A stretch of DNA of 64,000 nt, taken from Acestrorhynchus altus (taxonomy: Eukaryota; Chordata; Actinopteri; Characiformes; Acestrorhynchidae). The notes beneath the pieces were generated by a model that saw nothing but the letters and a program-made list of their open reading frames with translations, was not told where the DNA came from and did not search any database. Both the position numbers and the translations under genes were made by a program. The DNA is taken from NCBI GenBank assembly GCA_034509495.1, contig CM067515.1, forward strand, positions 16,731,249 through 16,795,248. Reading direction: 5' to 3'. This document shows, one piece after another, positions 1-12,161 of the stretch. Each line of letters begins with the position of its first letter. The stretch's first letter is position 1.

Positions 1-3000
1 GCAATACTCTCCAGAGTCCTTTACAGTTGTGTTATGAATGATCAGCTGAACCAAATGACCTTTTTGGCCAGTCTCATATTTCGGACTATCTCTAATGAAC
101 CTGCCATTTTTCAGCCACTTTATGTTGGCCTGAGGCTTGGTGATCTCACAGCTGAGCTCTGCATCTTCTCCAGTTGTTGCTTTAACATTTAACATGTCCC
201 TGAAGACCCTCACAGGCTTTTCTGAGAACAGACGACACTGACAATTTGCTCACTTTTCAGTTAGATTAAAAAGGCATTACATCCAAATTCACTGCAGATA
301 CTGTACATACCTTTGACAAACAGCATAGTCCTGCAGCTGAGGTCTTTGATGGAGAAGACCACATCCCCAGCATCTGATATCACTACCTCATGGATGTTCA
401 TTGTGTATCTGCATCCCTTGTTCACAACTTGGATTCTACCATTGCTGACAATCAGTTCTCCATTCAGAGTCCAGGAAGCTTCGTCTATGATGTCATGTGA
501 CAAAACACACTCAAAACTGCAGTCTTCCCCCTCGAGAACTGATACTGTCTTCAAGCGCTTGATGATGGTAATGTGGAGATCTAAAAAGGTCAGTCCAATT
601 TCATTACTTTTTCACTTTGTAATTTCTGTCATTAAAGTACTTTTATCAGGATTTAAACACATCTTAGATCTAGATCATCAAGATCTAGATTAGGCAGATT
701 ATATTTTGTTTTTCAAAAGTGTTTAAAGCTGTAAAAATCCACACACAGAATGTGTGCCGACTATAGAGCCCAACACTGATGTGAAATGTCAATGTCAAAA
801 TCCCTATTTAGAAATCCCAACTGGACATTTTTTTCTTAACATTCCAAAAGGAGCATCAGAATGATTGGTGAGGAAAAAGAGGACATATAGGTCACCCTAT
901 CTTAGAAAGAACTTACCGCGTACTACAACCTTGGCTTTTGTTTGGCTAGTTCCTACATCACAGGAGTATTCTCCAGCATCATCTTTTCTAAGCTTGTGGA
1001 TGATGAGAGCTAATGACTTGTCCAAATGGAGAATTTCATGCTCCTTGCTTGAAGATAAAACTGTACCATCCTTCCTCCAAATGGGGGTTATTTCTTGCTT
1101 AGAGACTTCACACTGTAAACATGCTTTGCCATGCTCCTCAGCGACTATGTCTTCCAGAGATCTGAGGAACACTGCTGGCTTCTCTGAAGGATGTAGAAAC
1201 ACAAAAAACATACAGAGTTGATGTACAATTACAATCCTTTTTGTTCTTTCTCACATCTGAGTCATTATGTCAAATATATTTTACTACATCATGGTGCAAG
1301 ATATGAATGAAAGATCAAAATCAAACTCTCACCTTTCACCCTGAGTATTGTAGACTCACTGAGACCAATGGTTTTGAAAGTCACCCTGCTCTCCTGTGGA
1401 GTGAGCCTTTTGAGAACAAGGCTGTACACCTTTCCCGAAGTCTGGATTTTATTAATGTAATTGGGGTGAATCACTCTGTCATTGAGAAGCCACTGCATGC
1501 TTGGTGACTCATGGTTTAGCTCACAAGAAAATACTGCTGTTCCATCTTCTTCTGTCTCCACTTGCTCTAGATGCCGAATCATCTTCAATCTTTTCACTAC
1601 ATTAAAAACATGGTGGATTCTTATTGAAACAGTTATTTTATTCATGCAATGAGATAATGAAATACTTTGAAGAAGTTACACTGTAAAACCCTTGAAAATA
1701 TGACCCTGTGACCCTCACCTTCTACACTGACCCGACCCCTGCTCTCAGATCCACCAGCCAGGCACCGATAATCCCCTGAATCCCCAGCTTTCACACCCAC
1801 AATGGTCATCTCAGCATGGTTCTTTTCCCGCCTCATGCTGTACTTGCTGGAGTGAAACAATGGGGTTCTACCTTTGAACCAGTGTATCACTCTGGGAGAG
1901 GGGCAAAACTCACAAGTGAGAGTCACCGACTCATTCTCTTTGACATTCACATCTGAAATTGGCTGCTTGACCACAAGCGGGCGCTCTGTTAAGATTGTTG
2001 AGGTGGATCAAGTGATAATGTTATTTCAGAAAAACCTACTGAGCTTGATGTACAGGTTCAAAAGCAATGATCACCAATCCTGCTCCAGGAGGATTACTAT
2101 TCTCCAAACCTCAGCTCCAACCCTAATTACATCCATCTAATTATTGCCCTCAGAAGTCCTCTTGAGGTATCCCAGATTTGCTGGAACATAGAGGATCTCC
2201 AAGAAGAGGATTGGTGACCTCTGCTGTCCAACAGCTGTAGATGTTTACCTGTAACAATGAGCTCTGCAGCTGACTTGCTCTTTCCTGAGCTGAACTGGAC
2301 AGTACCACACATGCTGCTGTCAGTGTTGGTGAAAGTGAGCCAATGTGAGGTTCCTTCTCTTTCAATCCTAACCTCAGAGTTGGAAGACAGCAGCTCCCCA
2401 TTCAAAGTCCACTTGGGAGCTCGTTCTGCCTTGATACTGGTCTCCACTCTGAAGCGAGCCTCCTTAGGCTCCATTACTTCAACTGAGCTCAGCCCACGCA
2501 CAATGCTGATGGCCTGCTCTGGAAAGACAGGCATAATTTATAACCTGTAATGGTATGAACTCATATTATTAATGCTATTGCTAGTCACTGAGTTAATGCT
2601 TGTCAAACTGCATTTGTATTAACAACAGTAAGAAGATTGCTTCACTCAAAAAGGTCTAATAATGCAAACCTGTAAGACCTACACTATATGTCCAAATGTT
2701 TGCGGACAGCCATTCTAATTAATGCATTCTGCTAATTTAAGTTGCACCCATTGTTGTCACAAGGACACGTCCCTATAGAGAAGTGCCATGGCACCTAATG
2801 CCAGGTTTAGGCTAGAGGGTTATAATGCCCCCCAGCATTAAGCTGTGGGGGAGTGGAACTCTCTTCTCTGGAATGATAGAATACTTTAGGGATGAGTTTG
2901 GGAGTTGGGAAAGAGGTGGGTTGGTGATCACCCAACACCCTGATCTCACTAATGTGCTTTTCATTGAATGCAATGAAATCCTTACAGCAATTTTCCAAAA

Positions 3001-6000
3001 ATCTATTAATAAGGGGTTTCCTGAGCATTAGAGACAGTTACTCCAAAAAAGCAGGAAAAACTTGTTTTAATACAGTTGACCATGTTTATAAGAATTCTGT
3101 GTTAGCTATCACAGCAGTATTCTGTTAATCAGATTCTGGTAGCCTTCTAATTGTTATCCAAGTTAATGCAGGGGCGTCTGTCATTGGTCTGTCAAAAACG
3201 TTGGGAGTAGTGCCTAGTTCCCTTTGTTTCCTTAGCCAGGTGATTTGAGTAAATTGGGAATTCCTTGGAATTTCCTCCAACTGACTGGTGAAAGGAGAGA
3301 GGGGAATTGAACAAGATGCCAAAGTGACCAATATTTGGACCAGCTGATGAAAGGGGACCACAATTTCACCCTCTATAAAAGCAATAAGCATCTCACCCTC
3401 CACGAACAGCTGACAGGAAGTCTTGTCATCTCCAGCATCACAAATGAAGATGTCCTCATCCGAAGAGCCCACTTCATCAATAGTGAGTTGCCTGTAAACA
3501 CCATCACTAACCACCTGGTACTTGCCATGCGGTACAATTTTGCGGTTCCTCTTGTACCATGTAACCTCAACATTGGCACGGGAGAGCTGGCACTCCAACA
3601 GTGCTCTGTGTTTATACATGGCAATCTTCACCCGAAGTGGCTTCACTATGTGAACTGGAAGCTCTGCAAGAAGTTCTTCAGTTTAGTTTATCTGAATCAG
3701 AATCAGAATTACTTTATTAATGCCAGAGGGAAATTGCAAATTCTTACAGCTGCACCCATCTATATAGTCTCTTAGTCTGCACAAGAATTCTGTAGCTTAA
3801 CTGGGAAAATTGTTTGTATTATAAAATACAATTTTGTGAAAGATTGTATTTTTAAATGATTTTTACCTTTCACTCGTAGCACTGCTGTTGAAGAGACTCT
3901 CTCTGCCATAAAAGTGATCTCCCCAGCATCTTCTGGCTTAACAACTTTGAAGGTCAGTGAGTGAGTTTTATCTGTGTTTAAATTTAGAAGTTTGGTTTAG
4001 AAACATATCTGGTTGTTTTATAACAAAACTAAAACTGGATGACATAGATATCATAAATGCCATGAATTGTGTTTGTATTACAACAAATATGGCAACACTT
4101 TTACAAAGTAAATTGTTATTTGTGTTACATCATCCTACAGTAACGTAAAGGAAATGTGCACAATTGCAGAAAACGACGTTCGTATTTGAATTCAACACCA
4201 CAACCAGACCCTCCTTCCCTCCAGTTCTCCTCCATCAAAAGCTTGGCCTAGGGTAAATTAGCCCCAATATGAGGAAATGACTTTACAGACACTTTTACTA
4301 AAATAAAGAGGTATGTTTCTAGAAGTAATTTATAATTTGTCAAGAAGCTTGGTGTTGAAGCCAAACATGTAGCTAGTTAGTTGTCTAAACCAAGTAGCTT
4401 AGACTATGTACTCTGTGATTCTCTAAACACCACTGTCTTCTGATATGACCCAAATAAACACCTCTGTCCTGTGTTATAAGACATATAAACCCCTCTGTCC
4501 TGTGATATATGACCCAAATAAACACCTCTGTCCTGTGATATAAGACCCATATAAACACCTCTGTCCTGTGATATTAGACCCATAAAAACACCTCTGTTTG
4601 CATTGAAATACAGTGACTAATGAGAGGAGCTTCTGTTCACACTGGTTCTACTGAATTACAGTGACTGGCGAGAGAAACTTTTGTTTGGATCAGCTGGGTA
4701 CACTAGCTATTTAGCAAGGTAAAGATACAGCAAAATTATATATGAATCCAAATAATTTTGAACGTTAAGCTCTTCACATACAATCAAATATCATGACATA
4801 ACATTAGAGAGAGCAATGTCATGGCAATAATTTCCCATAAACCTTGTTTACTATGTAAATACTTGAATGAATTATGTCTCCCAATTCTCCAGAGCCTTAC
4901 TTTCTCTTCTGATTTTAATGTTGTCTCTGGTCTTAATTTTGCTGTTGTTCTTGAACCATTTCCCATCCACATCCTCCAGGTTTACTTCACATACCAATGT
5001 CACAGTCTCTCGTTCAGTCACACTGACATCCTGCAGATGCTTTACAATCCGTATATCTCTGGCTGGAGTAAAAAAGGGATGTGAGTAATGGAGTGAATGA
5101 GAGCTCACATACATATATGCAAAGTCATTTTTTTTACTTTTTAAAGTTTTTTTTATTACTTTTTTCATGTAGAATTAAATTGACATGTTTTTTTCTATCT
5201 ATAATAAACATGTTAGATAGAACATTTAGTAATAGTCTGACAACTCAGTTATCCCATGATTATCACTATTTTGAAAATTAAGTCCTGAGTGCCAGTTTCA
5301 CATTCCAGTGTTCTTTAGTCTTGGAAGCCCACACTCTTCATGAAGTTCCAGGAGTGGACCATAACCTGATAGCAGATGATTCTGAACCATATACAGCCCA
5401 TTTGCCAAATTGTCTAAAGCAACTTTCAAGAGTAACCACCACCACATATAGTTTTGTGGCCTATATGCTGACCAGGCTGACTGTACAGAAAAGGGGTCTT
5501 CGAACTGGAAACCCTTACAAGATTCTATAAAGAAACAGTTTGAAGACTCTTTCATTGTATTTGAAGAAGCATTTAACCAGCCATTGAATTATTTAAACAT
5601 TCAGCTCAAATATGTCAGCATGTTTCTAAAGTATATAAACACTTGCCTTTAGTAAATAATCTTTGAAGAACTCTTTATAACATTTATAAGATTATAACAT
5701 AGTTCCTATGCTAATTTAAGTTATTTAAACCTAAAAAGGTTCTACAGTCCCATGTTATTCACAAAACTATTTCCCAAAAGAACCATTTGATGGCAGTGTT
5801 TTTTCTATGGCACTAGCAGTTAAATTCTGAACAGTGTAACAGCACTGAATTTGTACCTTTGACAGTGAGAGTAGCAGAGGTTTCAGCTCCTTCTGCCTGA
5901 AAGCTGATGAGACCCATATCTGACAGCAGTACACGGGTTAGAGTCAGAGTGTGTGTCTTCCCTTGAGCTAAAATACGGCATGAGAGCTTTGATTTGAATG

Positions 6001-6123
6001 GGACTCCATTTCTGGACCAGATGCCATGGACATAAGCATGACTCAGGGTCACCTCAAATGTGTAGGCCTCCATCTCATAGAGCGTGACATCCTCAAGACC
6101 TTTTAGCACCTCAATCTTCTTCA
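1..6123 (-). CDS. Obscurin/obscurin-like (OBSCN/OBSL1-type) gene, nine Ig domains, partial
   Basis: Obscurin-family proteins are giant sarcomeric or cytoskeletal adaptors built of tandem I-set Ig domains that bind titin, myomesin and ankyrins. In translation order the exons are 6123-5857, 5062-4901 joined to 3971-3867, 3663-3397, 2518-2249, 1985-1719, 1596-1333, 1183-917, 580-311 and 221-<1. Each full domain is 264-270 nt and all introns are phase 1 except the one inside the split domain (also phase 1 by junction), so domains join in frame. Ig hallmarks are visible: a Cys such as LTCEF, a core Trp such as IHWFKG, and a D-G-Y-C motif such as GDSGDYRCLAG. Some domains lack the second Cys (for example GDVVFSIKD), as is common in this family. 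The 3' end lies beyond base 1, and no 5' exon was found upstream of 6123. Titin-like origin is possible but the sequences look more like obscurin/OBSL1. OBSL1 and IQCA1 are both on human 2q, which favours obsl1 (inference). Confidence 0.8.
2681..3070 (+). mobile_element. MITE, family A copy 1
   Basis: Non-autonomous DNA element starting with a terminal repeat acactatatgtccaaatg. Inside are the family landmarks ccccccagcattaagctgtg, gatcacccaacaccctgatc and tccttacagcaa. It lies in the obscurin-like intron between 2518 and 3397. Related copies are near 17.7, 22.2, 34.0, 35.3, 45.3 and 49.8 kb. The best-preserved copy ends next to TA, suggesting a Tc1/mariner-type origin, but I cannot assign the superfamily firmly. 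Confidence 0.65.
3691..3770 (-). mobile_element. LINE 3' tail fragment next to an exon
   Basis: Read on the minus strand this is a fish LINE 3' tail: a short stem region with aatttccctctggcatta, then ataaagtaattctgattc repeats. It ends about 26 bp upstream of the acceptor of the Ig exon that starts at 3663. It therefore occupies the usual branch-point neighbourhood of that intron. Confidence 0.6.
3867..5062 (-). CDS. Split Ig-domain exon pair of the obscurin-like gene
   Basis: One Ig domain is encoded by two exons. The 5' half is 5062-4901 (162 nt, acceptor after ctccag, donor gtaagg); it contains LVCEV and the core Trp in GKWFKNN. The 3' half is 3971-3867 (105 nt, acceptor after cacag, donor gtaaaa); it contains PEDAGEITF. 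The two sum to 267 nt, exactly one domain, and the junction codon (A|AT) keeps the frame. The intervening intron of 929 bp carries a 33-bp minisatellite. All other domains seen here are on single exons. Confidence 0.8.
4425..4594. repeat. 33-bp minisatellite
   Basis: About five head-to-tail copies of a ~33-bp unit built on cacctctgtcctgtgatata followed by agacccatataaa. Copies differ by a few bases each. The array lies in the intron that splits an Ig domain of the obscurin-like gene. Confidence 0.85.
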
Positions 6124-6771
6124 CTGAACCAAGAACAATGAAGAGGCATGTGAGAAAGTGTCTGCTTTTCAGTGTCTTCTGTATGGCACCAGAAGCACAA
6201 GTGTTCCTTACATGCCATGCTGGAGCTTCCTTGATATTCAGTGCTTGTCAGTCTTCAGCTGGGTCATTTCCTGTTATTCTAAAAGAAATACTTCAAAAAT
6301 ATATTTTAAAATAATAAAAAATATTTTTTTTTAATTTAAATTTAAATAAAAAAATATCAATATCATGAACATGGTCTCTGAAAGTTAATCCAGGATGGCT
6401 ATTCAGATAAAGGAAAATATTAATTCCATAAGCTATTCAAGGCTGTTATTTTGTGTACCTCCTTAATATTAAGTTTAAATTTATTTTCTTTAGTTTATTT
6501 GTCAATAAATTAAACACATACTCTACATCCCTAATTTTATTTACCAAGTATGTCCCAATAAAATCTAAAGACATACCAAAGGTCTTTTTTTGTGATTTTT
6601 TTCTAAATGTAATGACTTGTCACCTCAAACCCATCTTCTGATTTTGATCACCATGTACCATGTATAAATCTAATATTTTGTAACACATTAGTACACACAC
6701 TGAACACATATACTGTTATCCAGAGCCTTCCAGACTATATTGAGGTTATGGTGGTTCATTGTCAATGAAGA

Positions 6772-7010
6772 AATGGGGCAGCCATGGCCTGGTGCTTAGC
6801 TTGTGAGTGGAAGGTTGCTGGTTTGATTACTTGAACTAGCAAGATGTGCCCTTGAGCTGCTCCCCAGACACAGAGCATAGAGCTGCCTATTGCTCTGGGC
6901 ACATGTACCCACTGCCCCCTAGTGTGTGTATTCAATAGAGTGTGTGTGTTTTACTGCATGATTAAATGCAAAGGACAAATTTCCATGTGTGCAAGTGGAT
7001 CTATATGCAA
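6772..7010 (+). mobile_element. tRNA-derived SINE
   Basis: An A-box-like tggcctggtgcttagc (from 6785) and a B-box-like ggtttgatta (from 6820) have the spacing of a tRNA-type RNA polymerase III promoter. The body then reads tgcccttgagctgctcccc, actgccccctagtgtgtg and aaggacaaatttccatgtgt, the pattern of a SINE family I know from otophysan fish. Short fragments of the same family are near 47.53 and 48.89 kb. Confidence 0.75.
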
Positions 7011-10000
7011 GCTATGTTTTAATGCCTTAATGTAATACTAGAAAACCAGACTGAAGAGTGTATATTTGTGCTCCTCCTCTGGTATTAATGACTGCCCCAC
7101 ACTGCTTGGTTCTGCATTTATAAATGTTTAAGTAAATACTGAGTAAGTTTACATGAATAATCAATAATCCGGTCACTGCAGAAAATCAGATCTCATCAGT
7201 ACTCTGATCAACACATTTGGATAATCAGATAATGAGAAAACTACATGAGTGAAGATTTCTACTTTGCAACCAGCAAATAATCTTAAAGAGGAATGTGAAT
7301 AGTGCTGGAGGAATGTTGAGCTGCTCTGGGTACTCATGCCCTGAACAGGGACAGTTGCAGCTTGACAGGGAGATGCATTTTTGCAGACTGAAAACACATA
7401 AAAAAACAGAGTAAAGTGTATACACGCAACAAGAATTCTAATTACTGAGTTTAAAAAAACATCAGATTTCTTAATCAGATTTCTCAGCCTTAACCAGAAA
7501 TCTGATTATGACTGGATTATTGAGTGCATTTAAATGCTCTCATTGTTAAATTTAAAAGTAAGTAGATAGAGAGAAGTCCTTTTATTTCCATACATGGAAT
7601 CTAAAATGCAATAATACATATCATATAATATATACATAATGTATACATAATACATATCAACCTATTAGCTCCACCCATTCACACTGAAGTCTTGAGGAAT
7701 GCGTCTGCTTCATGTCTTTATAATAATAACTATACAGTGCAGACAATCAGAACACTGATTATTTACACATCTTAGAGAAAAAGGAAACATGGAAAGAAAT
7801 ATATAAATAAGAGTAAAAAAACACTAGAAAACTATAATATGTGTCCTTAAAGCGTGTGTTTGATTTTTTTTTTCCTTTTTTTATTAATCCAAAATGTTTA
7901 TACAATGTTAAAGACAAGTGAGGTTTTTAAATGATGTAGAAAATAAAAAATTAAAAAATAAATTAATGAAAATTTTCATTTGATTGAAGTGTTTTGACAT
8001 AGCAGTCTTCAATCTAGAGAGTGTTCTCAACTGGCAAGAATAATACCTAATGGTCACTGGCTAAACTGATATCTAATAATGTCCACAGCACTGCAAGGTA
8101 CCACGTGTCATTATTCATCATACCATGCTGTTGTGTTTAGGCAGAACAAATACACAGCAAATTATCATAGCCATCCTGGAGCCAAAGCGAGAACAACTAG
8201 ACTCTTAGGCCCAGAATCTTAATCCTTCATTTATGAATGTCCTTCAAGCATCAACACTATGCTAGGGAGAGAAGTAATGGTGATGTGAGATCACATGAAA
8301 TATGATAGCACAAGAACTTCATTCTTAACAACAAAAGTGTGAAAATATCTCACTCTATACATGTTCACACATGAAATTAAGTTGCAATTTAAAGAAAATT
8401 CTTTTAAAACTTTAGTGTACAATTAACGATACAGGGTACAATAGCATGGTGCATTAAATATGATACCTGTGACCTTAAGAAAATATTTAATTAATAAGCA
8501 TAACTGAATATGTATTTTACCTCAAACTGCACCATCTTTTTGTTACATGAAAAGTGATTTACATATATTGAAATATAACCTGTAACACTTCTTAAAGCAC
8601 CAAAACATGAATTTGAATTATTAGCACAATATTAAATATTATTTATTGAATCATAAGGATTTATTTACTGACCCTGATGATCAGTAAAGTACAGATAAAT
8701 GCATCAGCTTGTTTAGTACTCACTCAGTGCATCAGCTATGAGCTGAACAGTGGGAATTCAGCAGCAGCTTCACATCCTGCTCCAAAAAAACACACTTCTC
8801 ACTGTAAGGGGAGCACTGTGGTCAAAGACAATCAAGAGATATGGAAATTGTATCCAAACTCTGTTTCTTTTGCATAAATCCCCAAAGATTAACAGCAAAA
8901 CTGTGGCCAGAGTTGCACGTCAGGTCAGCGTGCAGTCCCCTGTTCCCTGAGTGGGAGTGTTTTGTCTTTTTTTCAGCTGTACTGAAGCCTAATGCAGAAC
9001 AGCTGACATAACTCTCCTCACACTCTCTTTTCTAAAATAGCAGTGTGTCATTATCCATAAAGATAGCAACATCTCACTATCAGACTGCACAGGCCAAACA
9101 TTGCGTGTTAGCTTTGAGATGACACTGTTGACAAAATAAATAAATAAATAAATTTGATATTAAAAAAACTAGAACACTATCAATTAGGCAATAAGGCTTG
9201 GGTGAAATCCCATTTATTTAAAGGAGAATTCCATAGTTGTATTAACCTTTTTTGTGGGGTGTTTTTTGTAGTTTACTGTACTTTAATTCACCAAAACATA
9301 TTTTTAGGACATCCTAGGCTACTGAAATGTCTTCATTTGAGATGTAGACATGAACACAAATTAAATATTTGTATAAATCTGACCATGTTTTGATAAAAAA
9401 AAATTTATGTGCAGATACAATTTTGGAAATTGATGATCCAGAGTGTTTTTGAGCTGAAAATGCAAGAAATTTTCAATTAGATTGACAAGGATATTTATAA
9501 TAACAAGTTCTTCAAAATACTTGACAGGGGTCCAAGTACAAAAAAGAAACTCTGAATATCTATAATTTTTTATATGTCAATATTATCTCTTCTCTGGGAT
9601 AAATTTGATCACTGTGTGAGAAAAAAAAGAAAGCAAACTGTCATTTTTTAATTTTCTTCTATAATCCAATATCTGGGTCAGTGACATCATCAGCCCCACC
9701 CCTCTCACTGATCAGTCTACATGGTTGAGTATATACAAGTGAACAGAGCAGTAAACATGCTCTAGAAGGCTTCATTTTTTCTGAGCTGAATTACTTGCTG
9801 ACATCACACAATAATGACCAAGTCTTGTACTTTGTTATGTATATCATGTTTGTAGGTTACTCTGAACCTGAGATATGAAACTTAGAACACCAATTCTAAT
9901 TACTACAATTGTTGATCCATAAACCCACACAAATAATATCAGTGACACTAAATGTAAATAAATAAATAAATAAATGTACCAAGCACTTTACTAGGAACAC

Positions 10001-10890
10001 TATGCTAATAACATATACCTCTTCACTAATACTTAGTGGGATCTCTTTTGCTCTCACAACAGCCTCAATTCTTTACGGCATTGATTCCAAGATATTGGAA
10101 CATTCCTTTAATTACAAGTACTGTAATAAACACACTATGGTCCCATACGTCAGTCTGTCATCATACCACACTCTATCATGAGTTCTATGCAATATCCACA
10201 ATTTCTGTGCAATATTTAGTCAATATCTGGTATGAAAATGTCAAATATCTATCCATACAATTGCATGTGTAATCTTTATTTTATATATATCTGCAGTATA
10301 TCATATTATGTATTTGAATAATCTGCTCTTTATCTACTTACTGTATATTCTGCTGTAACAATGCAAATTTCCCTCCTGTGGGATGATAAAAGGCTCTTAT
10401 ATTATATTATCTTACATTATATTATCATAAAATTCTGCTCCTGCAGGTTTTTAGTAGCACTGTCATTTACTGAATCTCCTGATCTACTGGTTCTGGTGAC
10501 TGAAAAGACCAATAAGTTTACCAAACTCACTGAGAACTCACTCAGTTTGAGATGCATTTTACTTTTAGCATGCTACATGCTGGAAGTAGAAGGTGATCTG
10601 TGGTTATGAAGGGATGTTTTGTTGTCTGTGGCATTCAAAAGATGACTAATAGTAAGAGATGATAGTATTTTCTCCATTCTGATGACTGATGTGAGCATTC
10701 CCTCAAACTGTTGTCCTGCATTTTCAGGATTGTATGTATTGTACTGCTATCACAGAATTTGCTATAGATAACAAAAAGGGTTCTTTTCCAATGCCATAAA
10801 ATAACCATTTATGGTTACATAAAGAATGATTTTAAGTGTGAAACACATTTAAACTGGAAAATTGGTACAAACTTTTATATTGACTTCATA
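7011..10890. other. Intergenic or 5' intronic DNA, no gene assigned
   Basis: AT-rich sequence without a recognisable exon. 7.4-8.65 kb is low-complexity. 8.69-9.08 kb is more complex and could be a promoter or untranslated exon, but nothing proves it. 9.655-9.905 kb is one copy of a dispersed repeat also seen near 28.25 and 38.2 kb (shared words ctctcactgatcagtc and gtaggttactctga). Short (aaat)n runs are at 9.13 and 9.95 kb. If the obscurin-like gene has further 5' exons, some could be here, but I see no Ig-coding frame. Confidence 0.5.
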
Positions 10891-10892
10891 TA

Positions 10893-11205
10893 CAGTGCAG
10901 GCCAAAAGTTTGGACACACCTTCTCATTCAATGCGTTTTCTGTATTTTTATGACTATTTACATTGTAGATTCTCACTGAAGGCATCAAAACTATGAATGA
11001 ACATATGTGTTTTGTACACAAAAGAAAGGTGAAATAACTGAAAACATGTTTTATATTCTAGTTTCTTCAAAATAGCCACCCTTTGCTCTGCTTCCGGCTT
11101 GTGTGTGCAAAACAGTAATCAGAGCAAAGGGTGGCTATTATTATAGTCATGAAAATACAGACAACTGAGAATGAGAAGGTGTGTCCAAACTTTTGGCCTG
11201 TACTG
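10893..11205. mobile_element. Complete Tc1-type MITE with TA duplication
   Basis: Inverted terminal repeats of about 38 bp are visible: cagtgcaggccaaaagtttg at the left and caaacttttggcctgtactg at the right, continuing inward with gacacaccttctcattc and gaatgagaaggtgtgtc. The element is flanked by TA on both sides (10891-10892 and 11206-11207), the Tc1/mariner target duplication. A second internal inverted pair (agccaccctttgctctg and cagagcaaagggtggct) would let it fold further. There is no transposase. Confidence 0.9.
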
Positions 11206-11978
11206 TATATATCTTTAAAAGGTTTTTCACATGTATGTCTCACCCCTTATGGAACCAACAATGGTTCTATGGCATCACACAAACTCAAAGTACTCAATAT
11301 TAGAGCTCAATATAATTATGTTCATGGCTGACCCACATTTTATAACTACAGTAGTCCAGGAAATGTGATCTATACTTCTCAGAGAGTAGCCAGGGTGACC
11401 TGCCCTGGAAAGACAAGGGAGATTAAGGGATTCAAACTGCCATGAGGATACGTCATCACTTGGCATTCAACTTTGCAGTGTGCTGGGGAAGAACAGTACA
11501 ACTACATGTAGCAGTAATGACAATATACTTCAAAAATCTGCTGAAAAAGCAGTTAGGTCTAGATGGAGGGTGTAGATGTGCTTGACTGAAGTCCTCCCCA
11601 AGGACAGAAAGAACTTCTATTTTTCATCCTTTGTCTCCTTTGAGTGATTGATAGTGACAACAAACATCTTTGCATATCAGTGCCCACCCCTCCCCTTGAA
11701 GCAGAGGATAAAGCAAAGCCTCCATGGTTTTGTTTTGGTGATGTTTGACAGACAAGAGCATGTGCGAGAGAACTGGTACAGCCATCTTTATTTGCTGCAG
11801 TGTCGCTGCAGTTTGATGGAGTATTAGATGCTGGGAATCTGTACAAATTTGAATGGAACTGCTTTTATTTAGAGCTAAAAAAAAGCACTAATTAGCAGTG
11901 CACAAAAATAGAAAATTCAGATACAGAAAGTAATAATTCAGTAATAATTCAGATGAGTCCAGCAGAGCTGTCTACAGT

Positions 11979-12161
11979 AAAGATGTCCAATCTTTTCTGC
12001 AAATGTGCACGCATCTGCAGGTTTTTATTCCAGCCAAATGGATCAGTTGAAAACTGGCCAGTTAATTAAATGAGTCCAATCAGGTGTTGCAAGTGGTTGT
12101 TTAAAAGGAAAACCTGTAGTCACACCAACCCTTATAAGCCCGATAAGACTGGACACCCCTG
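11979..12161. mobile_element. hAT-type MITE, diverged copy
   Basis: Ends read gatgtccaatctt at the left and aagactggacacccctg at the right, imperfect inverted repeats. The interior shares ccaaatggatcagttg and caagtggttgttta with the better element at 55.16 kb. The 8-bp target duplication is decayed. Confidence 0.65.

Noticed and set aside
11559..11846. 95-codon minus-strand frame
   Set aside because: There is no recognisable domain, no splice support and no Ig signature to link it to the obscurin-like gene.
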